5,984 nt of DNA from CAZDYI01 sp964509765 (GTDB lineage: Bacteria; Pseudomonadota; Gammaproteobacteria; Tethybacterales; Tethybacteraceae), in the NCBI GenBank assembly GCA_964509765.1, contig CAZDYI010000017.1:1-5984 (forward strand), given 5' to 3'. The number at the start of each line of letters is the position of its first letter. Within the stretch, counting starts at the first letter, position 1. A program made the translations under genes and the position numbers. This document shows positions 5,954-5,984 of the stretch, piece by piece. The notes under the pieces are model-generated. The model had not been told where the DNA came from. It did not search any database and worked only from the letters and a program-made list of their open reading frames with translations.

Positions 5954-5983
5954 CTGCCGCATGCCGTGAGGGCAATGCGGCAG
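5954..5983. repeat. Strong inverted repeat at the right edge, upstream of the membrane-protein gene
   Basis: CTGCCGCAT (5954-5962) pairs perfectly with ATGCGGCAG (5975-5983). Inside, GCC (5963-5965) pairs with GGC (5971-5973), leaving one bulged A and the loop GTGAG. This makes a 12-bp stem with a 5-base loop. No T-run follows on the minus strand. It could be a terminator-like or mRNA-end hairpin of a gene outside the window, or a leader element of the membrane-protein transcript. Confidence 0.7.
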
Positions 5984-5984
5984 G

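Overview
The window is high-GC, bacterial, and coded entirely on the minus strand. It reads right to left: an unrecognised two-helix membrane protein, a PlsC-type acyltransferase, a 7Fe ferredoxin (fdxA), an AddB-like PD-(D/E)XK nuclease, tyrosyl-tRNA synthetase (tyrS), and the first codons of another gene cut off by the left edge. The proteobacterial form of FdxA, the SKHQSAWE form of the acyltransferase active site and the ~860-residue AddB-like protein all suggest a GC-rich pseudomonadote, nearest in style to beta/gamma lineages. This placement is inference; no rRNA or other phylogenetic marker was compared.

Right part (about 4296-5984): a strong inverted repeat sits at the very edge, ahead of the two-TM protein. 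A 74-base gap leads to the acyltransferase, whose reading frame stays open upstream of its only canonical start. Middle part (1335-4237): fdxA, preceded by a 17-base palindrome and a weak -10 box, is followed after 2 bases by the nuclease gene, which appears to use a TTG start with a good Shine-Dalgarno in the last codons of fdxA. Left part (1-1338): tyrS overlaps the nuclease stop codon in an ATGA junction. A short AT-richer gap follows, with a plausible sigma70 promoter for the truncated gene at the edge.

The arrangement looks like a housekeeping run (phospholipid synthesis, electron transfer, DNA repair, tRNA charging), not a defence island or mobile element. No transposase, tRNA, rRNA, CRISPR array or integrase was seen. 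The points most worth a second look are an A8 run in the loop of an 8-bp hairpin inside the nuclease gene, the nuclease's lack of an adjacent AddA-type helicase gene, the missing start of the acyltransferase, and the unrecognised membrane protein. I do not see convincing evidence of a wholly new biological system.
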